Shown: positions 39,886-48,539, numbered from the stretch's first letter. The stretch is DNA of 64,000 bases from Nakamurella flava (GCF_005298075.1 NZ_SZZH01000003.1:496001-560000), one strand, 5' to 3'. Numbers and translations: made by a program. Notes: generated from the sequence alone by a model not told the origin.

Positions 39886-41190
39886 ATGATCACAAGCCGC
39901 CTGTCCAGCGCCCCCGCCGGACCGTCGTTACGCTCCCCGCGCCGGTGGGTCCGGGCCACCGCGACCGCTCTGGTCGCCGCCCTCGGCATCAGCCTGGCCG
40001 CACTGACCGGGACCGGCGTGGCCGCCGCGGCGACCGTGGCCCCGCCGCCCGCCGGGACCTCCTACCCGGCGCTGGGCACGCTCGGCACCACGCCGGAGAA
40101 GGCGCCGACCGAGTACTCGGCGGGCGTCCGCTCGGCGATGCTCGAGATCAGCTGGCGCTCCTGGGAACCGCAGGACGGGGTGTTCAACGCCGCCTACGAG
40201 AGCTACATCAAGAGCCGGCTCGCCCAGCTGCGGGCCTCGGGCATGAAGGTCAGTCTCGGCCTCGGGCTGCATTTCACGCCGGACTGGGTCAAGAACATGC
40301 CCAACGGCCGGTTCGTGAACCAGAACGGTCAGGTGTCCGCCGAGGCCAACCTGGTGTTCAACAGCAAGATCCGCAGCCAGGGCTGGGGTTTCCTGCAGCG
40401 GGTCGGTCAGGTCCTGGACCTGTCGCAGGTGGACTCCATCCGCATCACCTCCGGGGCGCGGTCCGAGCTGCTGTACCCGTCCGGCAACACCTACTGGGCT
40501 TTCGACACCAACGCCCAGAACGGGGCCGATCTGCCCGCCACGATCGACAAGAACCCGTTCCCCGGCTGGAAGCCCGGCACCCCGGGCCTCACTGCGGCTC
40601 AGGCCAAGCAGTGGGCGTTGTGGTACGTCGACGCGCTCTCGGACGTCGGCCAGTGGCAGATGCGGGCCATGCGCAAGGTGGGCTTCACCGGAACCTTCCA
40701 GATCCTCACCCCGGGGGTCGGGGTCTACGCCCGCAAGATCGACGTGCTGGCCGCCCAGAACCTGCCGTCCAGCCCGCTCGGGGTCGGGGCCCTGTGGGAC
40801 CGGGTCTACGCCGACATGTACTCCACCGACCGGAACATCGCGGCGATGGTCAGCTCGATGGCCGACGGCTCGGGTGGCAACGACCTGTGCACCACGAGTG
40901 ACCGCAGCCTGCCGCTCACCGACATGGGCGTCACCACCTGGGGCGGCACCCGCTGGATCTCCCGGATCGCCGACGAGTACGGCATCGCCAAGGTCGGCGA
41001 GAACCCGGGATACAGCGCGGCCACCGCGGCCAAGTACACCGACCTGTCGGAGAACGGCTACATGGCCACCGCGATGCGACAGGGCGCCAGTTGCGGCTTC
41101 TCGACGGTCTACTGGGCCCATGACAACAAGTTCTGGGACGGCACCATCGACTTGTCCAACTGGGCGGCGTACGCGGCCCCGACCACCTGA
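39886..41190 (+). CDS. Secreted barrel-type glycoside-hydrolase-like protein, copy 2
   Basis: 434 aa from the ATG at 39886 (site CGGAGT); the frame is open to 39754 but that part has no site. Signal peptide with a basic Arg-rich n-region, hydrophobic core VAALGISLAALTG and A-A-A site. The mature domain is collinear with copy 1 and by eye about two-thirds identical: EISWRSWEP, GLGLHFTPDWVK, RSELLYPSGNTYWAFD, ILTPGVGVYARK, KVGENPGYS, VYWAHDNKFWDG. The tandem arrangement points to a duplication; each copy has its own promoter. A terminator follows. Confidence 0.78.
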   Translation: MITSRLSSAPAGPSLRSPRRWVRATATALVAALGISLAALTGTGVAAAATVAPPPAGTSYPALGTLGTTPEKAPTEYSAGVRSAMLEISWRSWEPQDGVFNAAYESYIKSRLAQLRASGMKVSLGLGLHFTPDWVKNMPNGRFVNQNGQVSAEANLVFNSKIRSQGWGFLQRVGQVLDLSQVDSIRITSGARSELLYPSGNTYWAFDTNAQNGADLPATIDKNPFPGWKPGTPGLTAAQAKQWALWYVDALSDVGQWQMRAMRKVGFTGTFQILTPGVGVYARKIDVLAAQNLPSSPLGVGALWDRVYADMYSTDRNIAAMVSSMADGSGGNDLCTTSDRSLPLTDMGVTTWGGTRWISRIADEYGIAKVGENPGYSAATAAKYTDLSENGYMATAMRQGASCGFSTVYWAHDNKFWDGTIDLSNWAAYAAPTT

Positions 41191-41567
41191 CCCCACCGCC
41201 CGGCCGCACTCGAGGTCCCTTCCCGCTCGCGGGAGGGGGCCTCGAGTCGTTCCTGCCGGCTCCCGCACGAACCCACCGGGCTGTTGCGTACATGGCGGGC
41301 CGTCCGCTCGTCGGGCGCCCGCAGGCCGCTCGGCTCCGGGTGTCCCCGCAGGTCAGTAGGGCTGCCGGCACCTCACCCGTCGTCGGCATGTCAAGGGCCT
41401 GTGAGCGCGGTCGGTTTTCCTTATGTACGTATCGGTGACCCAGATCGCAATCCCGAGCAATCTCTGTGGTGTCCCGCAGAGCTGATCCCCGGTTCGACCG
41501 CCAGCCCGCCGGACCACTGACGGTCCGAGACCCGGGGCGCCAGCCCACAGACCCGCAGGAGATGGCA
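41191..41567 (+). other. 377-nt gap between the glycosidase-like gene and dctA
   Basis: Holds the terminator at 41209-41246 and a poor promoter candidate for dctA (CTGTGA 41399-41404, 17 nt, TATGTA 41422-41427). Nothing coding is seen. Confidence 0.4.
41209..41246 (+). terminator. Terminator after the second glycosidase-like gene
   Basis: CTCGAGGTCCCTTCCCG, loop CTCG, CGGGAGGGGGCCTCGAG: a long stem with a few mismatches, 19 nt after the stop. Confidence 0.75.
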
Positions 41568-42962
41568 ATGACGCTCAACGCTCCCGGAACCCCCATGGGG
41601 GATCCCGCCGGCCCCGCCGCGCCGGCCACGCCCGCCAAGAAGAAGGGCCTGGGCACCCACTGGCTCTACATCCTGGTGATCGCCGCCGTGGTGGCCGGCA
41701 CGATCGTCGGCCTGATCTTCGGCAAGGACGCCGTCTGGCTCGGCGACATCGGCAAGGCGTTCGTCAACCTCATCAAGATGATCATCGGCCCGGTCATCTT
41801 CTGCACCATCGTCCTGGGCATCGGCTCCATCCGGAAGGCCTCCCAGGTCGGCAAGGTCGGCGGCCTGGCCCTCGGCTATTTCATCGCCATGTCGACCCTG
41901 GCGCTGATCATCGGTCTGGTCGTCGGCAACTTCCTGCCGGTCGGTGACGGTCTGGCTGCCGCCGCGAGCGCCTCGAAGTACGAGGTCCCCGCGGTCGCCG
42001 GCACCGGCAACTTCTTCCTCGACATCATCCCGACCACGCTGTTCTCGGCCCTGACCGTCGGTTCCGTGCTGCAGGCCCTGTTCGTCGCCCTCATCGTCGG
42101 TTTCGCGGTGCAGTCCCTCGGCAAGCGCGGCGAGCCGATCATCAACGCGGTCTCCGTCCTGCAGCGTCTGGTCTTCAAGATCCTGGCCGGCATCATGTGG
42201 CTGGCCCCGATCGGCGCCTTCGGTGCCATCGCCGGTGTCGTCGGTGCGACCGGCTGGTCCGCGATCACCTCGCTGGCCCTGTTCATGGGCACCTTCTACC
42301 TGACCTGCGCCGTCTTCATCTTCGTCATCCTGGGCGGGATCCTGAAGGCCGTGACCGGCTTCTCGATCTTCAAGCTGCTGGCCTACCTGAAGCAGGAGCT
42401 GCTGCTGATCGTCGCCACGTCGTCCTCGGAAACCGTGCTGCCCCGCCTCATCGCCAAGATGGAGCACGCCGGTGTCTCCAAGCCCGTCGTCGGCGTCGTC
42501 GTCCCCACCGGGTACTCGTTCAACCTGGACGGCACCGCGATCTACCTGACCATGGCCTCGCTGTTCATCGGTCACGCCATGGGCACCCCGCTGAGCATCC
42601 CCGAGCAGATCTCGCTGCTGGTCTTCATGATCGTCGCCAGCAAGGGCGCCGCCGGGGTCACCGGTGCCGGCCTGGCCACCCTGGGTGGCGGCCTCGCCGC
42701 TCACCGCCCGGACCTGCTGAACGGTGTCGGCCTCATCGTGGCCATCGACCGATTCATGTCCGAGGCCCGCGCCGTCACCAACTTCTCCGGCAACGCCGTG
42801 GCCACCGTCCTGGTCGGCAAGTGGACCAGGGAGATCGACAAGCAGCGCATGGCCGACACCCTGAACGGCAAGAACCCGTTCGACGAGTCGGACATGCTCG
42901 ACGAGCACGGTGGAGCCCCCGAGGCCGAGAGCTCCGAGCGCAAGGCGGCGCTGTCCCACTGA
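41568..42962 (+). CDS. dctA: C4-dicarboxylate/amino acid:cation symporter (DAACS family)
   Basis: 464 aa from the ATG at 41568, six nt after CAGGAG; an ATG two codons earlier lies too close to that site. Imports dicarboxylates such as succinate, fumarate or malate with cations. Seen: eight helices, the family motif L-I-K-M-I-I-G-P-V-I-F-C-T-I-V-L-G-I, the re-entrant Ser-rich ATSSSETVLPRLI, GYSFNLDGTAIYLTMA, and the second hairpin GAAGVTGAGLATLGG, then D-R-F-M-S-E-A-R-A-V-T-N. The CitA/CitB-like two-component pair at the window end may control it (inference). A strong terminator follows. Confidence 0.9.
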   Translation: MTLNAPGTPMGDPAGPAAPATPAKKKGLGTHWLYILVIAAVVAGTIVGLIFGKDAVWLGDIGKAFVNLIKMIIGPVIFCTIVLGIGSIRKASQVGKVGGLALGYFIAMSTLALIIGLVVGNFLPVGDGLAAAASASKYEVPAVAGTGNFFLDIIPTTLFSALTVGSVLQALFVALIVGFAVQSLGKRGEPIINAVSVLQRLVFKILAGIMWLAPIGAFGAIAGVVGATGWSAITSLALFMGTFYLTCAVFIFVILGGILKAVTGFSIFKLLAYLKQELLLIVATSSSETVLPRLIAKMEHAGVSKPVVGVVVPTGYSFNLDGTAIYLTMASLFIGHAMGTPLSIPEQISLLVFMIVASKGAAGVTGAGLATLGGGLAAHRPDLLNGVGLIVAIDRFMSEARAVTNFSGNAVATVLVGKWTREIDKQRMADTLNGKNPFDESDMLDEHGGAPEAESSERKAALSH

Positions 42963-42991
42963 CCGCTCCACCGGCGCACTCCGCCCCAGAC

Positions 42992-43030
42992 ACCGAGGCC
43001 CTCTTCCCCAGCCGGGAAGGGGGTCTCGGT
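42992..43030 (+). terminator. Terminator after dctA
   Basis: ACCGAGGCCCTCTTCCC, short loop, GGGAAGGGGGTCTCGGT: a long stem with one or two mismatches, 29 nt after the stop. Confidence 0.75.
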
Positions 43031-43062
43031 CTGTCGGCGGGCCAACGCGGGCGACAACCGCA

Positions 43063-43096
43063 CGACACCGCGGGGGCTGACACCCCCGCGGTGTCG
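43063..43096. terminator. Second perfect hairpin before the methyltransferase
   Basis: CGACACCGCGGGG, 8-nt loop, CCCCGCGGTGTCG: a perfect 13-bp stem, ending 26 nt before the methyltransferase ATG. May be a second terminator of dctA or an element in the leader of the next gene. Confidence 0.5.
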
Positions 43097-43121
43097 CGGT
43101 GTGGCCCGGCAGGATGATCCG

Positions 43122-43991
43122 ATGACCGACGAACCGAGCGCCGAACCGACCGTGGACGCGGTGACCGGCTACCTGGCCGCGAACCGGGCCAACTGGGACG
43201 AGCGGGCCGAACTGCACGCCAGCCGTACCGGCACCGGGTACGGCGTCATGCGATACGTGCAGGACCCCGCACTGCTGTCGGACGTGGTGCGGTTCGACCG
43301 GGAGCGGCTCGGCGACATCGCCGGGCAGCGGACGGTGCACCTGCAGTGCCACATCGGCACCGACACCCTGTCACTGGCCCGGCTGGGAGCCCGGGTCACC
43401 GGCCTGGACTTCTCGCCGACCGCGGTCGCCGAGGCCCGCCGTCTGGTCGGCGAGACCGGTGACGCCGTGGACTTCGTCGAGTCCGATGTGCTGCATGCTC
43501 TCACCGCGCTCGAACCGGGTTCCTTCGACCTGGTCTACACGGGCATCGGGGCGATCGGATGGTTGCCGAGCGTGCGGCAGTGGGCCGAGGTGGTGGCCGG
43601 GCTGCTGGCCCCGGGTGGGCGGCTGTTCATCCGGGAGGGACACCCCATCCTGTGGACCGTCGACGAGGAACAGACCGACGACCTGCACCTGCGGTACCCG
43701 TACTTCGAGCACGACGAGCCGCTGGTGTTCGACGGGAGCAGTTCCTACGTACCGACCGACCGGCCGTTGCGGGCCACCCGCACCTACGAGTGGAACCGCG
43801 GTCTGGGCGAGATCGTCACCGCCGTCCTGGACGCGGGTCTGGTGCTCACCGGCCTGACCGAACACGACAGCGTGCCGTGGGAGGCGTTGCCTGGTCAGAT
43901 GGTCGAACGCCCGGACGGTGAGTACGCGCTCGACGCCCGGGCCGGGGTCATGCCGTTGTCCTTCACCCTGCAGGCGGTCCGCCCCCGCTGA
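43122..43991 (+). CDS. Class I SAM-dependent methyltransferase
   Basis: 289 aa from the ATG at 43122 (site AGGA). SAM-binding motif I is seen as VHLQCHIGTDTLSLARLGA with V-T-G-L-D-F-S at the end of strand 2, and D-L-V-Y-T-G-I-G-A as motif II. The N-terminal N-R-A-N-W-D-E-R-A segment is common in this group. Substrate unknown. Confidence 0.85.
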   Translation: MTDEPSAEPTVDAVTGYLAANRANWDERAELHASRTGTGYGVMRYVQDPALLSDVVRFDRERLGDIAGQRTVHLQCHIGTDTLSLARLGARVTGLDFSPTAVAEARRLVGETGDAVDFVESDVLHALTALEPGSFDLVYTGIGAIGWLPSVRQWAEVVAGLLAPGGRLFIREGHPILWTVDEEQTDDLHLRYPYFEHDEPLVFDGSSSYVPTDRPLRATRTYEWNRGLGEIVTAVLDAGLVLTGLTEHDSVPWEALPGQMVERPDGEYALDARAGVMPLSFTLQAVRPR

Positions 43992-44024
43992 TCGCGCCGC
44001 CCCGGGTCGCTGGGCTGCCGGACG

Positions 44025-44966
44025 GTGGGGAACGGTGGGCTCGTGCTGATATCCCCGCTCCCGACGGATGTGGCCTGGACTCCACTGCGTCGTTTCCTGG
44101 CCGCGCATCAGGTGCCGGGGCGGGAATGGGTGGACCCGGACGACGGGGCCCACATCCGGGTGATCGACACCCCCGCCGGGCCGGTGCTCGCCCGGGTGTC
44201 CTGGCCCGGCCCGGACGGCGCGCCGCCGGTGGTGACCGTCGACGGGCTGCCGTCCGACGAACTCTTCCCGCAGGTGGACGGGGTCGTGCGGCGGTGGCTC
44301 GGCCTGGACCTCGACCCGGCGGGGGCGGTCGCCCACCTCGGCGCCGACCCCCTACTGGGTCCGCTGGTGGCCGCCCGGCCGGGGCTGCGGATCCCCGGAT
44401 CGGTCGACGGGGCGGAAACGGCGCTCTTCACCGTCCTCGGGCAACAGGTGTCGCTCGCGGCGGCCCGCACCTTCGCGGGGCGGCTCGTCCAGCACTGGTC
44501 GACCCCGGTCGAGGCCGGCCGGGTCGACTCAGCGGTGGCCGGGCCCCTGGACCTGCGACGGATCGCCGGTGCGGCGGCCGAGGAGTTCCGGGCGTCGCTC
44601 GGGGTCACCGGGGCCCGGGCCCGGACCCTGCAGGCCCTGGCCGGGGCGCTCGCCGACGGGTTGACCGTCGCGCCGGGTCCGGCCGATCAGCGGGCGGCGG
44701 TGCGGGCGGGGCTGCTGGCTCTGCCGGGTATCGGGCCGTGGACCGTCGAGTACCTGACCCTGCGGTGCCTGCGGGATCCGGACGGCTACCCGGCCGGCGA
44801 TCTGGTGCTGCGGCGGATGCTGGCCGGGGAGAGCCCGCCGTCCGGTGTGGTGGGGGAGAGACCGACCGTGCCGGGGGAGCGAGCGGCCCGGGTGCGGGCG
44901 GAGCCGTGGCGGCCGTGGCGCGGGTTCGCCCTGTTGCACCTGTGGACGGCCGCGGTGTTCCTCTGA
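44025..44966 (+). CDS. DNA-3-methyladenine glycosylase, AlkA type
   Basis: 313 aa, GTG start (another GTG six codons later is possible). Excises alkylated bases. HhH-GPD features: the ETALFTVLGQQVSLAAART segment, the helix-hairpin-helix LLALPGIGPWTVEYLTLR, and the downstream catalytic Asp in YPAGDLVLRR; C-terminal W-R-P-W-R-G-F-A-L-L-H-L-W. The N-terminal AlkA-like domain is present but no Ada fusion. Length agrees with AlkA (about 280-310). Confidence 0.88.
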   Translation: MGNGGLVLISPLPTDVAWTPLRRFLAAHQVPGREWVDPDDGAHIRVIDTPAGPVLARVSWPGPDGAPPVVTVDGLPSDELFPQVDGVVRRWLGLDLDPAGAVAHLGADPLLGPLVAARPGLRIPGSVDGAETALFTVLGQQVSLAAARTFAGRLVQHWSTPVEAGRVDSAVAGPLDLRRIAGAAAEEFRASLGVTGARARTLQALAGALADGLTVAPGPADQRAAVRAGLLALPGIGPWTVEYLTLRCLRDPDGYPAGDLVLRRMLAGESPPSGVVGERPTVPGERAARVRAEPWRPWRGFALLHLWTAAVFL

Positions 44967-45118
44967 CCCCGGCCGAGCGCGGTCGGCCGCCCCTTCCGCG
45001 CAGGTCGGGCATCGTGGATCCGGCTCGTCCGCGCGCCGGCCGGTAGATTCCTGCCGCGGCGGAGCGGGTTCCCGGGGGCGGTCCTGGCGGCCCGGGAGCA
45101 GAGCGGATCGGGGACGAG

Positions 45119-45991
45119 ATGTACGACGCATCGACCGTGACGGTGGCCCTGGCGTTGCCGGTGGTCCTGCTGGCCGCGTACCTGATCGGGCTGGCCGCTC
45201 GCTGGGTGCTCCGTGGCCGGGTGCGGTTGTCGACGTCGACGACCATCGTGCTGTCGGTCATCGGCATCTCCGTCGGGCTGCTCGTCGGTGGACTGACGCT
45301 GGATGCCCACCGGCCGTGGAACGTGGGCGTCATCCTCATCGCGGTCGGGGTGACGGCCCTGCTGCTGGCCGGGTTCGCAGCGGTCGCCGCGCGCCTGCAG
45401 CCACCGCCAGCCCGGGAGTCGGTGCCCGACCTCATCGCCCGCGGTGAATCGGACCGGCTCGAGTTCAAGTCCTCCGCCCGGTACAACCTGCACACCGGGA
45501 CCCGCGACGAGAAGATCGAGGCGGTGATCGCCAAGACGGTCGCCGCGTTCGCCAACGCCGACGGCGGCACGCTGCTCATCGGTGTGGCCGACGACGGCGA
45601 GATCCTCGGCCTGGCCAACGATCTGGCCATCATGAAGGCCCCGGACCCAGACCGGTTCGAGCTGTGGCTGCGGGACTTCCTGTCCACCGTGCTGGGTCCG
45701 AACGCGGCCGCGCTGCCGGCGGTCGACTTCGCCCGCGTCACGGCCGACGACGGGTCGGCGACCGGCGAGCGGATCGTCTGCCGGGTGACGTGCCCGGCGT
45801 CGCCGCGGCCCGTGTACCTGCGACCGGCCAAGGGCAACGGTCCGACCGACTTCTTCGTCCGGACGGGCAATTCCACCCGTGCCCTCCGGGTCGACGAGGC
45901 CACCGAGTACGCCATGGTGCGCTGGCCGCTCGGTATCGGCCGGACGGTGTCGGCCCAGTTGCGGGCGGCGGCCCGCGGGGCGGGACGCTGA
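45119..45991 (+). CDS. Membrane protein with cytoplasmic AlbA_2 (Schlafen-like) domain
   Basis: 290 aa. Three hydrophobic helices in residues 1-95, then an AlbA_2 domain: ESDRLEFKSSARYN, the helix K-T-V-A-A-F-A-N-A-D-G-G-T-L-L-I-G-V-A-D-D-G, and the C-terminal F-F-V-R-T-G-N-S-T-R-A-L. These domains bind nucleic acid or nucleotide and are usually part of helicases or Schlafen-like proteins; a membrane-tethered form of unknown role is seen here. A TAGATT box lies at 45044-45049. Confidence 0.75.
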   Translation: MYDASTVTVALALPVVLLAAYLIGLAARWVLRGRVRLSTSTTIVLSVIGISVGLLVGGLTLDAHRPWNVGVILIAVGVTALLLAGFAAVAARLQPPPARESVPDLIARGESDRLEFKSSARYNLHTGTRDEKIEAVIAKTVAAFANADGGTLLIGVADDGEILGLANDLAIMKAPDPDRFELWLRDFLSTVLGPNAAALPAVDFARVTADDGSATGERIVCRVTCPASPRPVYLRPAKGNGPTDFFVRTGNSTRALRVDEATEYAMVRWPLGIGRTVSAQLRAAARGAGR

Positions 45992-45996
45992 CGACC

Positions 45997-46386
45997 GTGG
46001 ATGCCGTCGAGGACCAGAACCGGCGGTTGCTGCGGGCCCGCGACGCGATGGACGCGGCCTACGCCGAGCCGTTGGACATCGCGAGGCTGGCGGCCATCGC
46101 GATGGTGTCGAGCGCCCACTTCATCCGGATCTTCAAGGCCACGTTCGGCGAGACGCCCCACCGCTACCTGCAACGCCGTCGGATCGAACGGGCCAGTGCT
46201 CTGCTGCGGGACACCGACCTCCCGGTCACCGAGATCTGTCTGGCGGTCGGGTTCACCAGTCTGTCCACGTTCACCCGGACCTTCGGGGCGGTGGTCGGGG
46301 AGACCCCGACCGCCCACCGGCGGCGCGCCGCCACCCCGGGCCCGGTCCCGACCTGCTTCGTCAAGGCCTGGCGCCGGCCGGCGTGA
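45997..46386 (+). CDS. AraC family transcriptional regulator (HTH domain only)
   Basis: 129 aa from the GTG at 45997; the frame is open further upstream but overlaps the AlbA_2 gene. Two helix-turn-helix motifs: LDIARLAAIAMVSSAHFIRIFKATFGETPHRYL and VTEICLAVGFTSLSTFTRTFGAVVGETP. No ligand-binding domain. It is followed 65 nt later by a VOC-family gene, a frequent pair in actinobacteria, so it probably controls that gene. Confidence 0.85.
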   Translation: MDAVEDQNRRLLRARDAMDAAYAEPLDIARLAAIAMVSSAHFIRIFKATFGETPHRYLQRRRIERASALLRDTDLPVTEICLAVGFTSLSTFTRTFGAVVGETPTAHRRRAATPGPVPTCFVKAWRRPA

Positions 46387-46438
46387 CCCGGTCGGGGATC
46401 GAGCAGTTTCGGACAAGCGCGCCGGCTGCTCCGGGACC

Positions 46439-46444
46439 TAGCGT
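46439..46444 (+). promoter_or_regulatory. -10 box of the VOC gene, leaderless start
   Basis: TAGCGT seven nt before the ATG at 46452 with no ribosome binding site between, so transcription should start at or next to the ATG. No -35 box is evident, suggesting activation, perhaps by the AraC protein encoded upstream. Confidence 0.45.
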
Positions 46445-46451
46445 TCGGACC

Positions 46452-46889
46452 ATGACGAGCGCCTCTGCGACCACGATCCGCCAATCCTCGATCTTCGTCC
46501 TCGACCAGGACCAGGCCCTCGACTTCTACGTCGGCACCCTCGGTTTCGAGGTGCACACCGATGTCGATCTCGGCTTCATGCGCTGGCTGACCGTGTGCCT
46601 GCCGGGCCAGCGCGACCGTGAGGTCCTGCTGGAGGTGCCGGGGCCGCCGTCGATGAGCCCGGACACGGCCGCCCAGGTGCGGGACGCCCTGACCAAGGGC
46701 GCGGCCGGCGGCTGGCTGGCCCTGGTCACCGACGACGCCCGCGCGACGGCGGCCGAGTTGAAGGCCAAGGGCGTCGACTTCACCGACGAGGTGTCGGAGA
46801 AGCCCTACGGCGTCGACTTCGGCATCCGGGACCCGTTCGGCAACCGCATCCGCATCGGCAGCCTGGCCGCGCCCGGGGAGTCCGCGTGA
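46452..46889 (+). CDS. VOC superfamily protein (glyoxalase/extradiol dioxygenase fold)
   Basis: 145 aa from ATG 46452. Paired beta-alpha-beta-beta-beta units: SSIFVLDQDQALDFYVGTLGFEV at the start and YGVDFGIRDPFGNRIRIG at the end. Only some of the metal ligands of glyoxalase I are evident, so the enzyme activity is uncertain. Stop overlaps the next gene (GTGA). Confidence 0.82.
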   Translation: MTSASATTIRQSSIFVLDQDQALDFYVGTLGFEVHTDVDLGFMRWLTVCLPGQRDREVLLEVPGPPSMSPDTAAQVRDALTKGAAGGWLALVTDDARATAAELKAKGVDFTDEVSEKPYGVDFGIRDPFGNRIRIGSLAAPGESA

Positions 46890-47335
46890 GCGCGCCCCTG
46901 GAGGTGACGACCCGGCTGGAGCCGCGGGGACCGGCGGCGGCCGTGGTGCTCACCGACGAGCAGGTCGCCGGACTGGGCGCCGGCAGGACGCCCGCGGTGC
47001 GCTTCACCGTGGGCGGCACCACCATCGACGGCCGGATCGGGCGGATGGGCGGCGAGAACCTGCTCGGCTTCAACAAGGCCGTGCGGGATCGGCTCGGGGT
47101 GGCGGCGGGGGACGAGATCACCGTCGTCATCGAACTGGCCGACGGGCCGCCGCCGGTCGACGTCCCGGCCGATCTGGCGGCCGCGCTGGACGCCGACCCG
47201 GCGGTGCGGGCCGCGTTCGACGCGCTGGCCCCGTCCCGCCGCAAGGAGCACGCCCGCTCGGTGGCCGACGCCAAGCGCCCGGAGACCCGCGAGCGGCGGA
47301 TCGCCGCAGTGGTCGCGTCGCTGAGCCGGGGCTGA
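46886..47335 (+). CDS. DUF1905/YdeI-like protein
   Basis: 149 aa, GTG start overlapping the VOC stop. Residues 1-85 look like a DUF1905 domain (beta barrel; AVRFTVGGTTIDGRIGRMGG, GFNKAVRDRLGVAAGDEITV). Residues 90-149 match the YdeI/OmpD-associated helical domain (F-D-A-L-A-P-S-R-R-K-E-H-A-R-S-V-A-D-A-K-R-P-E-T-R-E-R-R-I). Role unknown; it may be co-transcribed with the VOC gene. Confidence 0.75.
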   Translation: MSAPLEVTTRLEPRGPAAAVVLTDEQVAGLGAGRTPAVRFTVGGTTIDGRIGRMGGENLLGFNKAVRDRLGVAAGDEITVVIELADGPPPVDVPADLAAALDADPAVRAAFDALAPSRRKEHARSVADAKRPETRERRIAAVVASLSRG

Positions 47336-47427
47336 CGCCGATCGTCGTGGGCGACGCGGCGCAAGTGGGTCGACGGTGATCATGTGTGCGGCAACACGCT
47401 GTTTCGGCCTCCGAAGTGCCTTCTTGG

Positions 47428-48402
47428 TCAGCGTCGACCGACGTGGTCGACGTCGGCCGTCGCCCCCGGCGCCGTGGACAGCCGCTGCCGCCACCACTGC
47501 ACCGTGGCCCGGACGCCTTCACCCAGTGGGGTGGCGGCCAGACCGAGAATCCGCTCGCTGGAACGGGAGTCGAGGACGAAGGGCGCGGTGAACTGGTACC
47601 CCAGCTCGGCCAGCTCGCGGCTGCCTCCGTGGACGACACCGACCGCGCGGAGCAACCCGACCGGAAGCCGACCCACCCGGGGGGCGGCCACGTCGGCCGC
47701 CGCCGCGAACAGCCCGACCAACGCGCGCTGAGTGATCGCGGGTGCCGTCGGCGCGAGCAGGAACTCGTCGTCCGGGCCGGGGCGGCCGGCGGCGGCGATC
47801 ATGGCCGCGGCGAGATCGGGGACGTAGGTGAAGGAATGCGGCTGATCGGCCGACCCGATGACCTGCACCGATCGGCCGGCCAGTACCCGGGCCACCATCC
47901 GCTCGCCGGCGTGGGCGGTCAGCACCTCCGGTCCGTAGAAGTCGGAGGCGGCCACGCTGATGGTGCGGGTCGGTGAGGCGGCCCGGGCATGCAGCAGCTC
48001 GACCCGGATCCCGGGCTTGCCGGTGGTCGCGGCCAGCGGCGTGCGTTCGGTCATCGGGCCGTCGACGGGCCCGAACCCGTACAGGCTCTCGGGGAAGACG
48101 GCGGTCGCGCCGACCCGGCCGGCGGCGGTGAGCACGGCGGCGTCGGCGGCCGGCAGTTCGGCGCGCCAGGTGGCGGCGGCGTACCGGCTGGCGTGGATGC
48201 AGCTGAAGATGGCGGCCGACCCGTCCAGCTGGGCGGTCAGGTCGTCGACCCGGCTGATGTCCGTCGCGACCCGCTCGATCGACGGATGGTCCGGGCCGCG
48301 TCCGGACCGGGTGAGCAACCGGACGTGGTGGCCGGCGGTGGCGAGCTGCCGGGCCACGGTGGTGCCGACCGGGCCGGCTCCGGCGACGACATACTGGGTC
48401 AT
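47428..48402 (-). CDS. NAD(P)-binding epimerase/NmrA-like protein
   Basis: 324 aa from the ATG at 48402, six nt after GGAGG; an ATG two codons earlier abuts that site. Rossmann motif GAGPVGTTVARQLA, then LLTRSGRG. A Y-G-F-G-P stretch and the H-S-F-T-Y-V-P-D-L segment resemble extended short-chain dehydrogenases; no clear Y-x-x-x-K. Substrate unknown. Two copies of a GAGCA-G-TGCTC palindrome precede it. Confidence 0.75.
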   Translation of the reverse strand: MTQYVVAGAGPVGTTVARQLATAGHHVRLLTRSGRGPDHPSIERVATDISRVDDLTAQLDGSAAIFSCIHASRYAAATWRAELPAADAAVLTAAGRVGATAVFPESLYGFGPVDGPMTERTPLAATTGKPGIRVELLHARAASPTRTISVAASDFYGPEVLTAHAGERMVARVLAGRSVQVIGSADQPHSFTYVPDLAAAMIAAAGRPGPDDEFLLAPTAPAITQRALVGLFAAAADVAAPRVGRLPVGLLRAVGVVHGGSRELAELGYQFTAPFVLDSRSSERILGLAATPLGEGVRATVQWWRQRLSTAPGATADVDHVGRR

Positions 48403-48418
48403 GTCCATCCTCCAAGTG

Positions 48419-48431
48419 TGAGCAGTGCTCT
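48419..48431. promoter_or_regulatory. Palindromic operator candidate, site 1
   Basis: TGAGCAGTGCTCT: GAGCA-G-TGCTC inverted repeat 17 nt before the epimerase-like start. An exact second core lies 53 bp away. Shape typical of TetR-family sites. Confidence 0.5.
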
Positions 48432-48471
48432 CTGTTGGCTCCACGATGCGCTCTGATGTCGGTCTCTGTCA

Positions 48472-48484
48472 AGAGCAGTGCTCT
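48472..48484. promoter_or_regulatory. Palindromic operator candidate, site 2
   Basis: AGAGCAGTGCTCT: 6-1-6 perfect inverted repeat, 70 nt before the epimerase-like start and 55 nt before the kinase ATG, so it may act on both divergent genes. Confidence 0.55.
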
Positions 48485-48539
48485 CGTTTGCGGCACCCGA
48501 GTCCGACGACCGGCGGGACCGTGTGTCACAGTCGGACCC

